From the NCBI GenBank assembly GCA_037447655.1, contig JBBHKE010002136.1, forward strand, positions 1 through 63,630: a DNA stretch of 63,630 nucleotides. The letters run 5' to 3'. The notes under the pieces are model-generated. The model saw nothing but the letters and a program-made list of their open reading frames with translations. It was not told the DNA's origin and ran no database searches. Source of the stretch: Zygnema cylindricum. Its lineage: Eukaryota; Streptophyta; Zygnematophyceae; Zygnematales; Zygnemataceae. This document shows, one piece after another, positions 11,882 to 24,200 of this stretch (position 1 is the first letter of the stretch; the number at the start of each line of letters is the position of its first letter). The translations under genes were made by a program, and so were the position numbers.

Positions 11882-13065
11882 TGTTGAAGTTCAAGTATTT
11901 TCTAGGTCTAGAGATTGTAAATTAAAAAGCAAAGAGAAGACACTGACAGCCTGCCTCTAACTCTTCACTCAAGTCCTCACACTTGTCGTAGTCACTGAAG
12001 ACTTGATCAAGAGTTTGATCCATGGCTGCCTAGGCTGTCCAAAGAGGACAAGAAGGCAAATCTTGATAAAGTTACCTAAAATATTTTGACGGACCAAAGA
12101 TTTGATCCGAGTACCTGCCGTCTGTCAAACTAGCTGTTAGCCTTAACCGTTAAGTCTAAGACTAATGTTAAATGATATATGGTTTAATAATTATATAAAG
12201 ACTTACACGTAGACTAATTCATTCAACTAAATCTTCATTCTGGATGCATAGATTCAGTTATATAGAGTACGGAGTACTGTACGGAGAAGAAACAGATACC
12301 GCACATTTTGTTTCGATAGCGAAATAAAAACCGCGCAAGTATTTAAGACGGCTACGATTGAAATCTAGTTTTGATCGGACAGCCGGGAAGGATGTCGAGA
12401 TTGCGGAAGAGAATCACGGCGGTTTGCGATCATCACCACATCGAGTGACACGTTGCGCGATAACATTGGATTGCGGCAACTCCGGACGTTACGGGAACAA
12501 ATCCCGATTTGACACGTGTCGACATTTTGGCCAGGTTGTACGATGGCCGTGTAGAAAGTACATCGGTACCTGTACTTTTCTGTACGACACAGTAATTTGA
12601 TTGGTGCCGTACGTCAATAGATAGAGTTTTAGAGGGAGAATATGACTTAAAAAATTTAGTAGATAGCAGCCTCTCTCCGAGAGAGCTCCTGTACAAAAGG
12701 TCATCTTTCACCATTCATAACTATCGATTTCTTGACCATTCTTAGTGATTCTTTTTGGTGCGGACTTAGGGGAGTCCAAGCTACACAAGGGTGTGGTTGG
12801 TCACATTTTTTGCTTGCCATTGTGAAAGCATTTCTAAAGGAAAGTCAAAATGGGTGATTGTGTCCAAAACTCATATTCTAACTTTACATTCTCTGGTGGA
12901 ACTGAGCACACAGAAAGTCTTATTTCACAGGGGTGAATTTATAATGGGTTTTTGATTGTCAACGGGTCAGTCATTTAGGTTTATATCAACTAAGAGTCGG
13001 CACTATCTAGATTAGCTTCTTTTGGATTTGCGATTTCTGTGGCCAATGGAGCACACAGAGTTTCA
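11882..13065 (+). repeat. Copia-D 5' LTR
   Basis: 1184 bp, TG...CA, direct repeat of 15824-17008. Ends ...CACAGAGTTTCA, directly followed by CGTTATGGGCCCACC (13066-13080), the tRNA-iMet anticodon-type PBS with one mismatch. Related in sequence to the E/A/H LTR family. Confidence 0.93.
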
Positions 13066-14175
13066 CGTTATGGGCCCACCATCTAGGGTGCCTATGTTTG
13101 ATGGAACACGCTTCACTTATTGGGGATTTATGATGGAGGGATTGATTATCGAGAAGCACTTATGGGGAATTGTTGCGGGACAATTAACGTGTCCTCCATT
13201 GGGCTTTGGAGGAACTCACTATGGAGAATCAACTAGGGCTGCCGAGAAAATCAACCGGAGTTCAGATGCAAAGGAAGGTGAAGGGAAAATCATTGCCATG
13301 GAAGGGGAAAAATGGGAGAAGGGAAAAGGACCACTGATGGTGAGGGGAGCTAAGCTCTCGACTATGGTTGCACTTGTAGGGATTAAAACTGAAGAAAATG
13401 ACACAAAAATATGGGAATACAAAAACACTATAGCAAAGCATATCATACTTAAAAACGTGTCTAAGTCCATAGCTATCACTCTTATAAACTTAACGAAGAC
13501 TTCAGAGATATGGGAAGCACTAAGTCAGATTTATAAGAGTGAGACTTTTCAGAGGCAACAATTAGTAAAACAAAAAATAGATGCCTATGTTTATAAAGGC
13601 GGTAGCATGATAGAGTTTTGCAATGATATTACTGCGCTATATGTTGAGCTTGCTAGTGCGGGATATGTAGAATCTGAGGAGAGGATGATTAATACACTAC
13701 TTATGAAACTCCCAGATGAGTACGAAAACATCATTTGTCGTATGCAGGCAATGGATGGCTCCTCATGGACTTGGAGCTTTACCATGGGGATAATTCTTGT
13801 GAGGGAAAGCACTTTGGAGCTTCGTAGGGGAAGTGACAGGGTGAATGCATTTACAGCTGGTGGTGATTGGCGGAACCGTGATGAGAGGAATAGCGGTATA
13901 ACTGGAAGCGTGATGAGAGGAAGAAAGACAAAGGTAAACCTTATCGAAACTTTGGTAAAAAGAGAGGGAGAGGAAAAGAAACAATAGCTTTGAAAAAAGG
14001 GGTTTGCTTCTTTTGTAGGGAATCGTGTCATTATATAGAGGAATGCCCTTGTTTGGAAGAACTTAGAAGTTGGAATGTGGATGAGGAGGAAGAAGGGGAA
14101 GAGGAGAAAGAGGAGGAAGATATGTTGGAGCTTCTACGCATCGGTAGTATGGGGAAGAAAGAAAAGAAACATTAA
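13046..14175 (+). pseudogene. Copia-D gag with zinc knuckle (one frameshift)
   Basis: Gag of the non-autonomous element. The ATG at 13046 lies in the LTR, 20 bases before its end; the frame crosses the PBS (EFHVMGPPSRVPMFDGTRF) and stays open to the TAG at 13985. An earlier in-frame ATG at 13022 exists, but alignment with Copia-H and Copia-E supports 13046. The central part has the copia Gag signature (KQKIDAYVYKGGSMIEFCND) and LMKLPDEYENI. The zinc knuckle CFFCRESCHYIEEC lies in another frame just after the stop (from 13990), so one frameshift separates capsid and nucleocapsid. A strongly acidic tail (EEEEGEEEKEEE) follows. This is the longest single gag frame among the elements of the E/A/H/D type here. 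Confidence 0.82.
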
Positions 14176-14276
14176 TTCCACGTAAACAACAGTGTGCTTT
14201 TGGAGGTATAAGGGAAGTAAAGAGAGAGGAGATACTTGAGGGAGTTCAAAATATTGAGGATAGTTTCATAGATTTT

Positions 14277-14886
14277 TTGGAAACAAAAAACTGGTCGGAA
14301 ATGGAGACTTCAACGGATTCCGAAGAAAAGGGGGAAGTGAAACTAGAAAGGGTTCTAAAGGATAGGGGAGAAGAGGAATATATGATTATAGGTTTAGGGG
14401 AGGATAAATATTTTTTGGGAGTAAAAATAGAAAACGATAGTGAAAAAAATTCCATGGGAGAGAGTGGGGTAAATTCAGAAAATGAGATATTTATCATGGA
14501 TGACAATATGAGTTCGGAAGATGTAGATTTAAAGAGGAACTTAGTGAGGACTGGTGATTTTTGGGAATATTTCACGGGGGGTGGATTTGACATCACTACT
14601 TGGTGTGATGTCACTTGTGAAGATCTGCCTGTAAAAGGGTTATCATCCGGGTATGTATTGCACATGGAGGATTGGGCTAACTGTTGGAAATGCAAAAGGG
14701 AAAGTGGATTTTGGTTGGATGAAAAGTGGAGGAGGTGGATAAAATATTTGCTGGGGTTTATGAAAAATGGTATGCAAAATAAAATGTATGATCGACAAGA
14801 TGAAATTATTTTTGGTCATAAAATACCCTTTCTTAAATATAAAGGTATTCGCTTGAAGCTTCATGAAGGAAAAAGGAAAAATGAAA
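14277..14886 (+). pseudogene. Copia-D residual pol remnant, acidic frame
   Basis: An open frame where pol should be. [20 protein letters not shown] resembles the RT segment LGEAKYILGIQVERD of Copia-[21 protein letters not shown] and [16 protein letters not shown] resemble the RNase H region ITTWSDASYGD ... SGYVLYVGDGACCW of Copia-E. Everything between and before (integrase, RT palm with YVDD) is absent, so pol has collapsed by internal deletion. The frame runs on into the TA microsatellite. It may encode an acidic Gag extension or nothing at all. Confidence 0.6.
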
Positions 14887-14887
14887 G

Positions 14888-15161
<274 letters not shown>

Positions 15162-15711
15162 AAGTCCTCAGAGTGGACAGCTTCCAAGAAGCCTCTAGGA
15201 TAATCCTGACCCCTTTGTGTTTAAGCAAAAATAACTGCCACCCTGGTAGACAAAAACTCTGACCAACTTCACCCCTGTGAAGACAAGACTCCCCTGAGTC
15301 GATAGCAAAAAGAATCTCTGAATTTGCTCCCCTGAGCAGTAAGTTATGGAGGGTCAAAGTTGACCTTTTGTACAGAAGCTCTCTGGGAGAGAGGGTCCTA
15401 TCTTCTAATTTTTCTAAGTCCTATCTCTCTCACAGACTCTATCTACTGATGTACGGAACCAATCAGAATTGAGTTCCGTACGCAAAAGTACAGCTGCCGG
15501 TGTACTTTATGTACGGACATTGTACGACATGGCCAAAGTGTCGACACATGTCAAATCCGGATTCGGTGCCATAATCTCCGGAGTTTCCACAATCCAACGG
15601 AATTTTGCCACGCGTCATCCGATGTGGCGATGGCCACAAACCGCCGAAATCTTCCTCCGCGATCTCGGCGCTAATCCCGGCCGTCCGATTAAATTCGGCT
15701 TTAATCGTAGC

Positions 15712-15715
<4 letters not shown>
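15162..15715 (-). repeat. Fragment of an E-family LTR captured within a TA repeat
   Basis: Matches roughly positions 20-575 of the E-family LTR (compare 50500-51053), in the same plus-strand layout as Copia-E. Both LTR ends are missing: the TG-containing first 19 bp and the last ~470 bp. TA repeats border it directly on both sides. Confidence 0.88.

Positions 15716-15767
<52 letters not shown>
15716..15767 (+). repeat. Second TA microsatellite
   Basis: About 50 bp of pure (TA)n directly after the captured LTR fragment; probably the other half of the tract into which the fragment came. Confidence 0.95.
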
Positions 15768-15771
<4 letters not shown>

Positions 15772-15823
15772 TTGTTGTTTTTGGTGGGAGTTGAAAGTAA
15801 AGTAGACTATAAAATAAAGGGAG

Positions 15824-17008
15824 TGTTGAAATTCAAGTATTTTCTAGGTCTAGAGATTGTAAATTAAAAAGCAAAGAGAAGACGATGACAACCTGCCTCT
15901 AACTCTTCACTCAAGTCCCCACACTTGTCGCAGTCACAGAAGACTTGAGGAAGAGTTAGATCCATGGCTGCCTAAGCTGTCCAAAAAGGACAGGAAGGCA
16001 AATCTTGATAAAGTTACCTAAAATATTTTGACGAACCTAAGATTTGATCCGAGTACCTGCCGTCTGTCAACCTAGCCGTTAGCCTTAACCGTTTAGTCTA
16101 ATACTAGTGTTAAATGATATATGGTTTAATAATTATATAAAGACTTACACGTAGACTAATTCATTCAACTGAAACTTCATTCGGGATGCATAGATTCAGT
16201 TATATAGAGTACTGAGTACGGTACGGAGAAGAAACAGATACCACACATTTTGTTTCGATAGCAAAATAAAAACCGCGCAAGTATTTATGACGGCTATGAT
16301 TGAAATCTAGTTTTGATCGGACGGCTGAGAAGGATGTCGAGATAACGGAAGAGAATCACGGTAATTTGCGATCATCACCACATCGAGTGACACGTTGCGC
16401 GATAACATTGGATTGCGGCAACTCCGGACGTTACGGGAACAAATCCCGATTTGACACGTGTCGACATTTTGGCCATGTTGTACGATGTTAGTGTAGAAAG
16501 TACATCGGTACCTGTACTTTTCTGTACGACATAGTAATTTGATTGGTGACGTACGTCAATAGATAGAGTTTTAGAGGGAGAATATGACTTAGAAAATTTA
16601 GTAGGTAGCAGCCTCTCTCCGAGAGAGCTCCTGTACAAAAGGTCATCCTTCACCATTCATAACTATCGATTTACTTGACCAATTTCACTGATTCTTTTTG
16701 CTGCGGACTCAAGGGAGTCAAAGCTACACATGGATGTAGTCGGTCAGAGTTTTTGCTTGCGAGGGTGGCTGCATTTATAATGGAAAGTCAAAGCGGGTGA
16801 ATGTGTCCAAAACTCATATTCTAACTTTGCATTCTGTGGTGGAACTGAGCACATACAAAGTCTTATTTCACAGGGGTGAAGTTATAATGGGTTTCTGATT
16901 GTCAAGGGGTCAGTTATTTGGGTTTATATCAGCTAAGAGTTGGCACTATCTAGATTAGCTTCTTTTGGATTTGCGATTTCTGTGGGCAATGGAGCACACA
17001 CAGTTTCA
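15824..17008 (+). repeat. Copia-D 3' LTR
   Basis: 1185 bp, direct repeat of 11882-13065 with scattered substitutions, preceded by the purine tract at 15811-15823 and followed by the TSD TCTTG. Confidence 0.93.
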
Positions 17009-17013
17009 TCTTG

Positions 17014-18650
17014 GTCTATTCCTGCATTCACTCCTGTCCAGTCAGCAATTCCCATGCATAATCCACCTACCTCGCATTGGACTGCTACTTGTTGCTTTCC
17101 CTTCACGCAGTTGGCATTATCAGGTTAATTGTCTTAAACAGGAACCCGTGGCTTTTGAGTTAGATCAAACGCTCATCGCAGACGAGCAGTTAGCATTTGC
17201 ACAAGCTATTGAGGCCATGACAATTAGGAGTCTCGAGGCCCCTAAATAGAAATTGGGCACCAATCTAACAAAGGCCCAACCAGAATTATAGAACGACGTA
17301 GTTGTACGGAATGTCGATGCCTTTGCCTTTTGAATGAACGATTTGGGTCGTCACACCACGTATAGAATGTTGATAGATCTCGAAGATGACCGCCCAATAT
17401 TTAAACCAAAACATCGTTTGTCAAAAACCGAATGGGAAATGGTAGACAAGCGATGTGCTGAGCTAGAGGAAGCTATCCTACTTTATCTGTCAGACTCCAC
17501 ATTTGTAGCTCTCACCCTCATGCCTGGGAAAATTGATTCTGAGGGTTATTTTACTAACCGTCGAATGTGCGGTGATTATCGTGAACTAAATGCTATAACT
17601 ATTCAAGATCGTCATCCCATGCCTCTCGCCGAGGAAATATTTGATCACGTAGGTGGGGCGAAGTATTTTAGTATCTTTGACCTCCGTCAAGGATTCAATC
17701 AAATTGAGATAGAGTAAAAAGACCGGCATAAAACTGCCTTTTGGGGTAATGACGGTCGATGGGAATGGGTCGTAATACTGTTCGGAATGAAAAATGCTGC
17801 GGCGGTATTTCAAAAATTCATGGACTAAGTTCTTAGAGGTTTTAAGTTTGCTAGGTTTTACATCAATGACCTATCCATTGCCTCCGCTACAATCGAAAAG
17901 CACGCGGCTCACATCGAATGGGTATTGATTGAATTAAAAAGGTCGGATTAAAGTGTCACCCTGCGAAATGCACCTTTGGAGCCGAGGGAGTGCCTTACCT
18001 CGGCCATTAAGTGTCACCTTGCGAAATGCACCTTTGGAGCCAAGGGAGTGCCTTACCTCGGCCATTTTATCTCGGTTGAGGGGATCACTCCTCTCAAAGC
18101 AAAGGTAGAGGCAATCAGTAAATTGCCGGCTCCCACAAACCTCACAAGTCTGCGAGCCTTTCTTCGACTTGCTAATTATTATCGGCGGTACGTATCTAAT
18201 TTCAATACCATCGCATCTCCGTTAAACGACTTTCTCAAGAAGGAAGTGGCCTTCATATGGGGTCTTGATCAGATTTCCGCATTTCAAAAATTAAAAACCG
18301 CCTTATCGAGTACTCCGATTCTCCGTTCCCCAAATCAAAAGTTCCCTTTTTGTCTCTAGACAAATTTTGGAAAACACGGAATCGTTGCCATTTTGACACA
18401 AAGAGAGTTTAGTGGAGAGGAATACGAAGTTGTTTACATGAGTGGAAGCAATAACTGTGATGAATCGAATTATAGTAGCTACAAAGGGGAATGTCTAGCC
18501 GCGGTTTGGGAAGTCGTTCACTTCCGCCATTATTTGTACGGAAATCCATTCACACTTCTAACTGATCATCAGCCCTTGCATTGGTTGGTGACTAACGATA
18601 AGCTTTCCGAGAAGCTAGCCCGATGGGCTTTAATTTTGCAAGAATAATTT
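17014..18650 (+). pseudogene. Gypsy-C reverse transcriptase and RNase H pseudogene
   Basis: Gypsy pol resumes after Copia-D. DRPIFKPKHRLSKTEWEMV is the pre-RT segment, then RRMCGDYRELNAITIQDRHP and FSIFDLRQGFNQIEI (RT domains 1-3). The catalytic YxDD block reads FYINDLSI: the first Asp is Asn (AAT at 17865-17867), so activity was lost even without the stops. FGAKGVPYLGHFISVEGITP and LRAFLRLANYYRRYVSNF are typical gypsy thumb sequences. RNase H includes NYSSYKGECLAAVWEVVHFR and LLTDHQPLHWL (18551-18583). Stops at 17716, 17827, 17949 and 18357; a 58-bp tandem duplication lies between palm and thumb. Frames 17014-17260 hold the linker (QLAFAQAIEAMTIRSLEAPK). Confidence 0.88.
17953..18068 (+). 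repeat. 58-bp tandem duplication in Gypsy-C RT
   Basis: Two copies starting GTGTCACC at 17953 and 18011, covering codons for HLAKCTFGAKGVPYLGH. A shifted second frame results (58 is not divisible by three). Confidence 0.9.
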
Positions 18651-18654
18651 CTCG

Positions 18655-19109
18655 AAATCCTCTTCCCCGAACGATGGATAACGCAGTTCGACTGGATTTT
18701 GACGATGACGATGTTCCCGCCATGTCTGTGGGTTCTTATCTTACCTAGTGTCTGGCCTTTATTCCGAATCCTCATCCCGCCACACATCCTTGGCGTGATG
18801 GGCCTCTCATTCTTTTTTTATCCTCCCAGACCTTCAGGTCCGGCACCACCTCTGACGAAGAAAACAGAGTGAAAATGAGAGCCAAATATTACCTCTGGCT
18901 CGGAGGATCTTTAGTTCGTTTACTGGCGGACGGGAGCCATAGGCACGTCCCAGAGCCTATTGAGCGGCTTTCTCTAATTGAGTAGATTCACAATGAGCTT
19001 GGTCACTATGGTACCAAGCGAACGTTGAGCCTAATTCACGCACGGTATTGGTGGTCAGGAATGCAATATGATGTGGCACCTATTTTGTACAAATGTGCCA
19101 CCTGCGATC
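18655..19109 (+). pseudogene. Gypsy-C integrase zinc-binding domain (5' part)
   Basis: IHNELGHYGTKRTLSLIHAR (18989-19048) followed by YWWSGMQYDV and CATCDL gives the His-x3-His ... Cys-x2-Cys zinc-binding domain of gypsy integrase. It ends at 19109 within the CDL motif, where Copia-B is inserted; the reading resumes at 25245. The spacer 18655-18960 between RNase H and integrase is frameshifted. A stop precedes the His motif (TAG at 18983). Confidence 0.82.
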
Positions 19110-20010
19110 TGATGTTTTTGAAAAGCTTTAAGTCTCAGCAAATTAGTAGGACGGCGGAAAAATAGATCTATATGGACACGCGTCATCACTTGAATCACAG
19201 TACAGGTTTTTGGCAACGACAACGCAGCTGCGACGCAGATGGAACAAGCGCAGCTGCGGTTATTTTTGATATGATCTGTACGGACAACCGCAACCTGCGA
19301 CGCAACGGGTCAAACGCAACTGCAAATATTTTGGTACATAACAACGCAGTTGCTACGCAACAAGACAAACGCAGCTGCGATGAACTTTTGTATGTGATAA
19401 CGCAGCTGCTACGAAGCTGCGGATATTTTTGAATACAAACAGGAATTGAACTGCGCTACTGCGGTTGATTCGAATCAAGTCAACGGACGAGGTTCTCTAA
19501 GCCCGGCGACAAGTATTTGATTAAATAACCTGTATAGGATTCTTAGTCATATTGAGTGTGCAATGATAGATTAGTTTTAGCGTGATTAGGTGCACTTAGA
19601 CCTTAGTGGCAGATTAGTTCTTTTGGACGTATCTTGTAGGAACACTTGTATCAGCGGCACAGCACTATATTGAAGTACAACTAAGTGAAGAGTATAAGAC
19701 TTAGGACGTAGAACATTTTATGTATCCAGACTTCCAGACTGTGTAATCTGCGGATGTTTTTGGGAAACTTCTGAGTTGCATATCTTGGTGTATGTTGGAT
19801 CAATTGAGCTGAAACTTTGGGAGTTGTTAGCCCTTGTGATATTCTATACTGTGGTATAGTGTGAAGCAATTTGGTTCATTGTATCAGATTTGGTGAGCTG
19901 TAGAAAACAGCTGTTTGATAGGATTCTTGATAAGCTTCTGTGAGTGAGATTATGTCTACTTCCACTACTACTGCTGCTCCTCCACCTGCACCGGTGGTTG
20001 TAGAACAACA
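19110..20010 (+). repeat. Copia-B 5' LTR
   Basis: 901 bp, TG...CA. The U3 part (19220-19430) carries many GCAGCTGC palindromes. The end contains the gag start codon (ATG at 19952) and the first 20 codons of gag. Confidence 0.95.
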
Positions 20011-22725
20011 GGTTATGGGCCTTTCATCAAGAATTCCTATTTTTTCAGGAGAAAAATACGCGTATTGGGCGGATATGGTGGAAACACACTTCGAAAATGT
20101 TAATCTCTTGGATATTTTGGATGGTTCACTGGCGGAATCAGATCCGTCATGGTCAAAGAAAAATTCGCAAGCTCGGTCAATTCTGAAGTTTTGTATTTCA
20201 GAAGAATTGGCTATGTCATGGATAAAAATGAAAAAGGCGATCGATATCTGGAAATCTCTCAAGGATGATTTTGAAAAGGCTAATGTACAGGAAGAGCTAT
20301 TTTTGGCTGGACGAATTTGGGACTACAAATACACGAGTGGCACAATGGCTGAATATTGTAACAAATTTCGAATACTAATAGATTCTCATGCTTGTGCAGG
20401 CGGATCTTTTCCTCAGTTTCAGCAGGCTGCTTTGCTAATAAGGGGTCTTCCTAATACTATGAGAGCAGCGTCTGATAGGCTGAAACAAAAAGATAAAGCT
20501 AGCTGGACACTACAGTTAGCTATTAATTTGATATTGGAAGAGGAGGCAGATTCTAAAATTCTGAATGGTGAAAAACACGTAGAGGCATTTAACACAGAAT
20601 TTGACAAAAAAGGTCATTCTAATCAGCAGAGAAGTCAGTTTAATCAGAACCAGAATCAGTTTAGACAGTTTAATCAAAGAGGAAATAGACAATCCTTTAA
20701 TGGCTGTTTTTATTGTAATGAAAAAGGTCATGGATACAAATTTTGTCCTAAGATTAAAAAGGCTAATGAAACAGGTCTATATAGGCCTGGTTGGCAGCAA
20801 AGCCAGTTTTATCAAGGCTTCACGGGATCGTCACAACGAGAAAATGCACTATTTTCGGCGTCTTCATCTCATCATGACGAGTCTCTCTCACTCTCTAACG
20901 AGGAGGATGATGATCTATTTGCAATGGCGGCAGCGATGGAGGGCGCTAAAGACAATGGATGGATAATGGACACGGGAGCATCGGCCCACATGTGCTGGAA
21001 CAAGGCAGTTTTCAAAAATCTGACATCAACACCAGAGAAAAATATCTACTATGCATGTGGAATGAGTGTGCAAACCCGGGCTGTAGGCGATGTCTCCATG
21101 CTAGTTGATGTGGAGGGCAAAGCTGTTGAGAGAACTCTTCATAATGTCCTTTATGTCCCAAATTTTAAGAAAAATTTGTTCTCAACGTCTTTGGTAGAAA
21201 GTAAAGGATTTGAGGTTAATCTGAAACACGGCAGGCAGGTTGTTAGCAAAAATGGGAAAATTGCGGTTACGGGAACTAGAGATGCCAGCAAAATGTATCG
21301 AATGGATATGCCCGATAATAAAGAAAATGATGTTTTGTATTTCGGTGCATTATCCTCAGATGAGCTGTGGCATAAAAGGTTAGGCCATGTGAATTATGAT
21401 AGTATGAAAAAGATGGTCACTGCTGGTAAAGTGGAAGGAGTCACCCTGTCAAACCAGTCACCTAAAACGTGTGATGGATGTGCACTAGGAAAAATACACA
21501 GATTACCGTTTCCTCAGGAGTCTGAACACAGATCTACTAAACTCTTGCAACTCATTCATTCTGATGTTTTCGGCCCTGCAAAGGTACCATCTGCCGGGGG
21601 GATGAAATATATGGTTACGTTTACAGATGATTTTTCAAGGTTTACTAAGGTCTACTTCATGAAAGAAAAGAGTGAAGTCTTCACTCACTTTCAACACTAC
21701 AAAGCGTGGGCGGAGAAATTACACGGTCGGCCAATTCTGGAGCTCAGATCGGATAATGGTGGAGAATATACGTCAAAAGAGTTTGAAAACTTCTTACTCA
21801 ATGAAGGTATCAGTCACAAACTGACTGTCCCATACTCTCCGGAACAGAATGGGGTCTCAGAAAGACTTAATAGAACTATCACAGAGAGCTCTAGGTCCAT
21901 GCTTGCGGATAAAAACGTAGATCCGAAATTCTGGGCTGAAGCGTTAAATTGTGCAGTTTATATCAAAAATAGGATAGGATCAAGATCGGTAGACACCACT
22001 CCTTATGAGATCTGGACGGGCAGAAAACCGGATGTCAGCCACTTCAAGGTCTTTGGAAGTAAATGTTTTATTTTGGATACGTCTAATGATAGATGGAAAA
22101 TGGAACCTAAGGGATTGCCGGGGATTTTGTTAGGATATGATGATCACTCTAAAGGTTATAGAGTCTTTGTTTTTGAAAGACAGAAAATCATTGTCGCAAG
22201 GAATATCGTTGTGAAAGATGAACTAGACTCGATAGACTTATTTAAAATGACAGAGCAGCAGAAGCAGCAAAAAGTACAAGAATATGTCATTTTAGATAGC
22301 ATCCATAATATTGTCCAACAGATACAAAATTCACCAGTGGTTCCACCAGAGTCGGACAATAATTGGGTTCCGCAACAAGTTCGTTTCGAAGCGCAACAGC
22401 AGCAGTCAGTGCCTACGGATCGCAACCAGCGCAACAAGCGCAACGCACGGGATCCAACAATTTCAGCCTCAGAATTTCCGGGGGGAAAAAGATCCAGTAG
22501 CCGCCTGCAAGCAAGTTCTCACTTTGCGTACTCGGCAGCCTCAGGGGAGCCTCTGACCATCCGGGAAGCCTTCTCCTCACCGGAGCGGAATCACTGGATC
22601 GAGGCGGCAAACGACGAAATGAAGTCGATCATGGAGGCTCAGACATGGGAGCTTGTGGACCTTCCTCCGGATCGAAAAGCGATTGGCAGCAAATGGGTAT
22701 TCAAGGTGAAGTTAAATCCGACAAT
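19952..22725 (+). pseudogene. Copia-B Gag-protease-integrase frame (long, upstream part of a broken gag-pol)
   Basis: One open frame from the ATG inside the LTR. Gag: low-complexity start (STSTTTAAPPPAPVVVEQQ), SSRIPIFSGEKYAYWADMVE, the capsid-type stretch to about residue 210, then a Q/N-rich linker. Zinc knuckle CFYCNEKGHGYKFC at 20705-20746. Protease WIMDTGASAHMC (DTGA intact, about 20960-20995). Integrase zinc domain LWHKRLGHVNYD ... CDGCALGK, then a core with LIHSDVFGP, LRSDNGGEYTSKEF and NGVSERLNRT (D, D, E all present). RT begins at WELVDLPPDRKAIGSKWVFKVKLNP. A one-base deletion near 22720 throws the frame off; it ends with a false tail at 22831. As a Gag-PR-IN product it would still be translatable. 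No gag/pol frameshift signal is needed: gag and pol are one frame. Confidence 0.93.
20011..20021 (+). other. Copia-B primer-binding site
   Basis: GGTTATGGGCC follows the LTR end CA without spacer. It is complementary to GGCCCATAACC, the anticodon loop region of plant initiator tRNA-Met (anticodon CAU pairs with ATG). It is read in frame in Gag as QVMGLS. Confidence 0.85.
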
Positions 22726-24121
22726 ACCATTGAACGATACAAGGCTGGACTTGTGGCAAAGGGTTATAACCAAAAGGAAGGAATTGACTTTGAAGAAACT
22801 TTTTCTTCGTTGTAAGATTTCCAACAGTTAGGATTTTGCTATCTCTAGCTGCTATAGAAGATATAGAAATCCATCAAATGGATGTAAAGACGGCCTTTTT
22901 GCATGGAGAACTAGAGGAGACCATTTACATGCAGCAGCCTGAATGTATGCTGAACCAGGAAAAGAGCATTTAGTATGTAAACTGCTAAAATCGTTGTACG
23001 GCCTAAAACAGGCCCCAAGGCAATGGAATCTAAAACTTGATGAATTCTTAATTGGTCTAGGCTTTAAAAGGATAAGCTCTGATCACTCTGTCTATGTTCT
23101 ACAAGGTGAGGATGGAATAGTATATATAGCGGTATACGTAGATGATTTACTATTAGTCAGCAAATCAATGGCTGAAATTAACAAAATTAAAACTGCTTTG
23201 AAATCACGGTTCGAGATGAAAGACCTCGGTGAGGCAAAATATATTTTGGGTATTCAAGTAGAAAGGGACAGGAAAAACAGATTAATAAAATTGACTCAAA
23301 AGGAGGCTATTGGAAACATGTTAGATGAATATGGAATGCGGGGGGCAAAAGGATGTGTAACACCAATGGAGTTTCGGCAAAGGTTAGAGGGGGAAGAAAC
23401 AGAACCAGGTGTTATTGTCAGAGAAGTCTATGAGTCAGGGGAGGATGATCCTATGACATTGATACCTTACAGACAGATAGTGGGAAGTTTAATTTATTTC
23501 ATGAACTGTACCCGTCCGGATATTGCTGCAGCAGTTGGGGTACTGAGCAGAAGTCTAGAGAATCCGAGAAAATCTGACTTTGATGCAGCAAGAAGAGTTT
23601 TAAGATACTTGGCAGGAACCAAAGACCTCAAACTCACACTAGGCGGAGGAGAAGTGAAGCTACAAACATGGAGTGATGCAAGCTATGGCGATATGCCGAG
23701 TCGAAAATCCACCACGGGATTCGTTTTGCAAATTGGGAACGGAACTTGCTGTTGGAGCAGCAAACTTCAAAAGGTCACGGCACAATCAACGATGGAATCA
23801 GAATATATGGCAGCAAGCTCGGCCCTCAAAGAACACCTATGGGTGAAATCCATGTTACAAGAGTTGGGATACATGCAGGTAGGTCCACAAGTGATCTGGT
23901 GTGATAACCAGGCTGCCATTACCATTGCTTCTAACCCAAGTCACCATTTCAAAAGCAAGCACATGGATGTAAGATTACACTTTGTAAGAGAAAAGGTGTT
24001 CTCTAGAGTGATTAAATTATGCTATTTGCCAGATGCAAAAATGATTGTTGATATGCTCACTAAAGCTCTTCCGGCTCCTAAACTGAAGTATTGTAGGGAC
24101 GCAGTGGGATTAAGTGAATAG
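22726..24121 (+). pseudogene. Copia-B RT-RNase H (three single-base deletions in RT)
   Basis: Continuation of pol. Between 22720 and 22945, three one-base deletions (near 22720, near 22808 and near 22943) break the RT fingers/palm. From 22943 a clean 392-codon frame runs to TAG at 24119: [19 protein letters not shown], catalytic YVDD (23135-23146), FEMKDLGEAKYILGIQVERD, RPDIAAAVGVLSRSL, RNase H with TWSDASYGDMPSRKSTTGF, STMESEYMAAS and IWCDNQAAI, and the tail MIVDMLTKALPAPKLKYCRD. All key motifs are present, so only the deletions, not loss of catalytic residues, disable it. Sequencing error should be excluded, since three deletions in 225 bases is unusual beside otherwise clean frames. Confidence 0.92.
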
Positions 24122-24200
24122 CTGAGTTGCTTCACTGCTATACTGCTATGCTGCTCTAGTCCAATGACAGAGATATATTAGGGACTACGCGACTTGCTAA

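Noticed and set aside
12433-12714. Recurring 70-93-codon minus frames ([16 protein letters not shown] type) at 483, 12433 and 16375
   Set aside because: They repeat at the same place in related LTRs and follow LTR conservation, not codon-level constraint that I can see; treated as LTR shadows.
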